From NCBI GenBank assembly GCA_903847935.1, contig CAINEX010000127.1, positions 1 through 43,932 on the forward strand: a stretch of 43,932 nt of DNA, given 5' to 3'. Shown here piece after piece: positions 43,849 through 43,932 of the stretch; position 1 is the first letter of the stretch; every line of letters starts with the position of its first letter. The translations under genes and the position numbers were made by a program. The notes below the pieces were generated by a model. That model was not told the origin of the DNA. It saw only the letters and a list, made by a program, of their open reading frames with translations, and made no database searches. The stretch is from an uncultured Spartobacteria bacterium (lineage in GTDB: Bacteria > Verrucomicrobiota > Verrucomicrobiia > Chthoniobacterales > UBA6821).

Positions 43849-43932
43849 CTATACCGCCAGAGCCTTCCTGTATTGCTCAAGCACCGGAGCATAGCAGGCC
43901 TCATGCGAGAACTGCGTTTCGATCAGGGATCG
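43849..43932 (-). CDS. Glycosyltransferase fragment, C-terminal end
   Basis: The last 27 codons of a minus-strand gene end in a TAG read from 43849-43851. The residues RSLIETQFSHEACYAPVLEQ and YRKALAV match the usual C-terminus of GT4-family glycosyltransferases. The rest lies beyond the window. It would be transcribed toward the plus-strand GT gene (convergent), extending the exopolysaccharide locus past this edge. Confidence 0.6.
   Translation of the reverse strand, partial: RSLIETQFSHEACYAPVLEQYRKALAV

Overview
The window reads as chromosomal DNA from a free-living, didermic (Gram-negative) bacterium, most likely a member of the Verrucomicrobiota. That placement is an inference from family resemblance: the primary sigma factor has a long Lys/Ala/Pro-rich N-terminal tail, dnaG is directly coupled to rpoD, a small 'DPVW-LLD' membrane protein follows rpoD, and LysM and L,D-transpeptidase proteins are abundant. 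No database search was possible. The outer membrane is supported by an LptE-like lipoprotein, Wza, a 496-residue outer-membrane barrel and several lipoproteins. No CRISPR array, insertion sequence, integrase or prophage gene was seen, and no stretch over 300 bases lacks a gene.

Layout. 1-5.7 kb: the end of dnaE, then gpmA, pepF and a soluble PAS histidine kinase in tight series, then a Bcp peroxiredoxin. 5.7-9.2 kb, minus strand: an L,D-transpeptidase, ispH and bifunctional nnr. 9.3-11.8 kb, plus strand: an unknown protein, a LysM protein with an apparently dead L,D-transpeptidase domain, and accA, whose end overlaps convergent rsmI. 11.7-14.4 kb, minus strand: TPR lipoprotein-like protein, lptE and rsmI as an envelope/translation operon. 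14.5-17.7 kb: a TetR regulator coupled to a UbiB-family kinase, a strong shared terminator, an HdeD-like membrane protein and a small lipoprotein. 17.9-20.7 kb: cupin-like protein, SRPBCC protein and TauE/SafE permease. 20.8-25.1 kb: dnaG-rpoD and a small membrane protein. 25.2-30.8 kb: a second active L,D-transpeptidase, HemW-like radical SAM protein coupled to a geranylgeranyl-reductase-like flavoprotein, then cydAB. 31-32.8 kb: a tRNA with an unusual structure, an atypical response regulator and an unknown protein. 32.8-43.9 kb: a metallophosphoesterase and then an exopolysaccharide locus in which export and initiation genes (sugar-1-phosphate transferase, barrel, Wza, Wzc-like) run on the minus strand and flippase, polymerase and glycosyltransferase genes on the plus strand.

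How the genes work together. The exopolysaccharide genes form a nearly complete Wzx/Wzy pathway: WbaP-like initiation, GT4 glycosyl transfer, Wzx flipping, Wzy polymerisation, Wzc/Wza/barrel export. The Wzc-like protein appears to have lost its ATP-binding kinase motifs. Three L,D-transpeptidase-fold proteins, LptE and the TPR protein point to envelope building. Several genes have a -10-like hexamer only 5-6 nt before the start codon, which would make leaderless mRNAs, and translationally coupled pairs repeatedly use NTGA overlaps with TTG or GTG starts.

The observations most worth checking are the class I-shaped tRNA with a UAA (Leu) anticodon, the inactivated L,D-transpeptidase domain, the response regulator whose phospho-acceptor Asp is Glu, and the cupin/SRPBCC/TauE cluster. 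I found no clearly new multi-gene defence or metabolic system.
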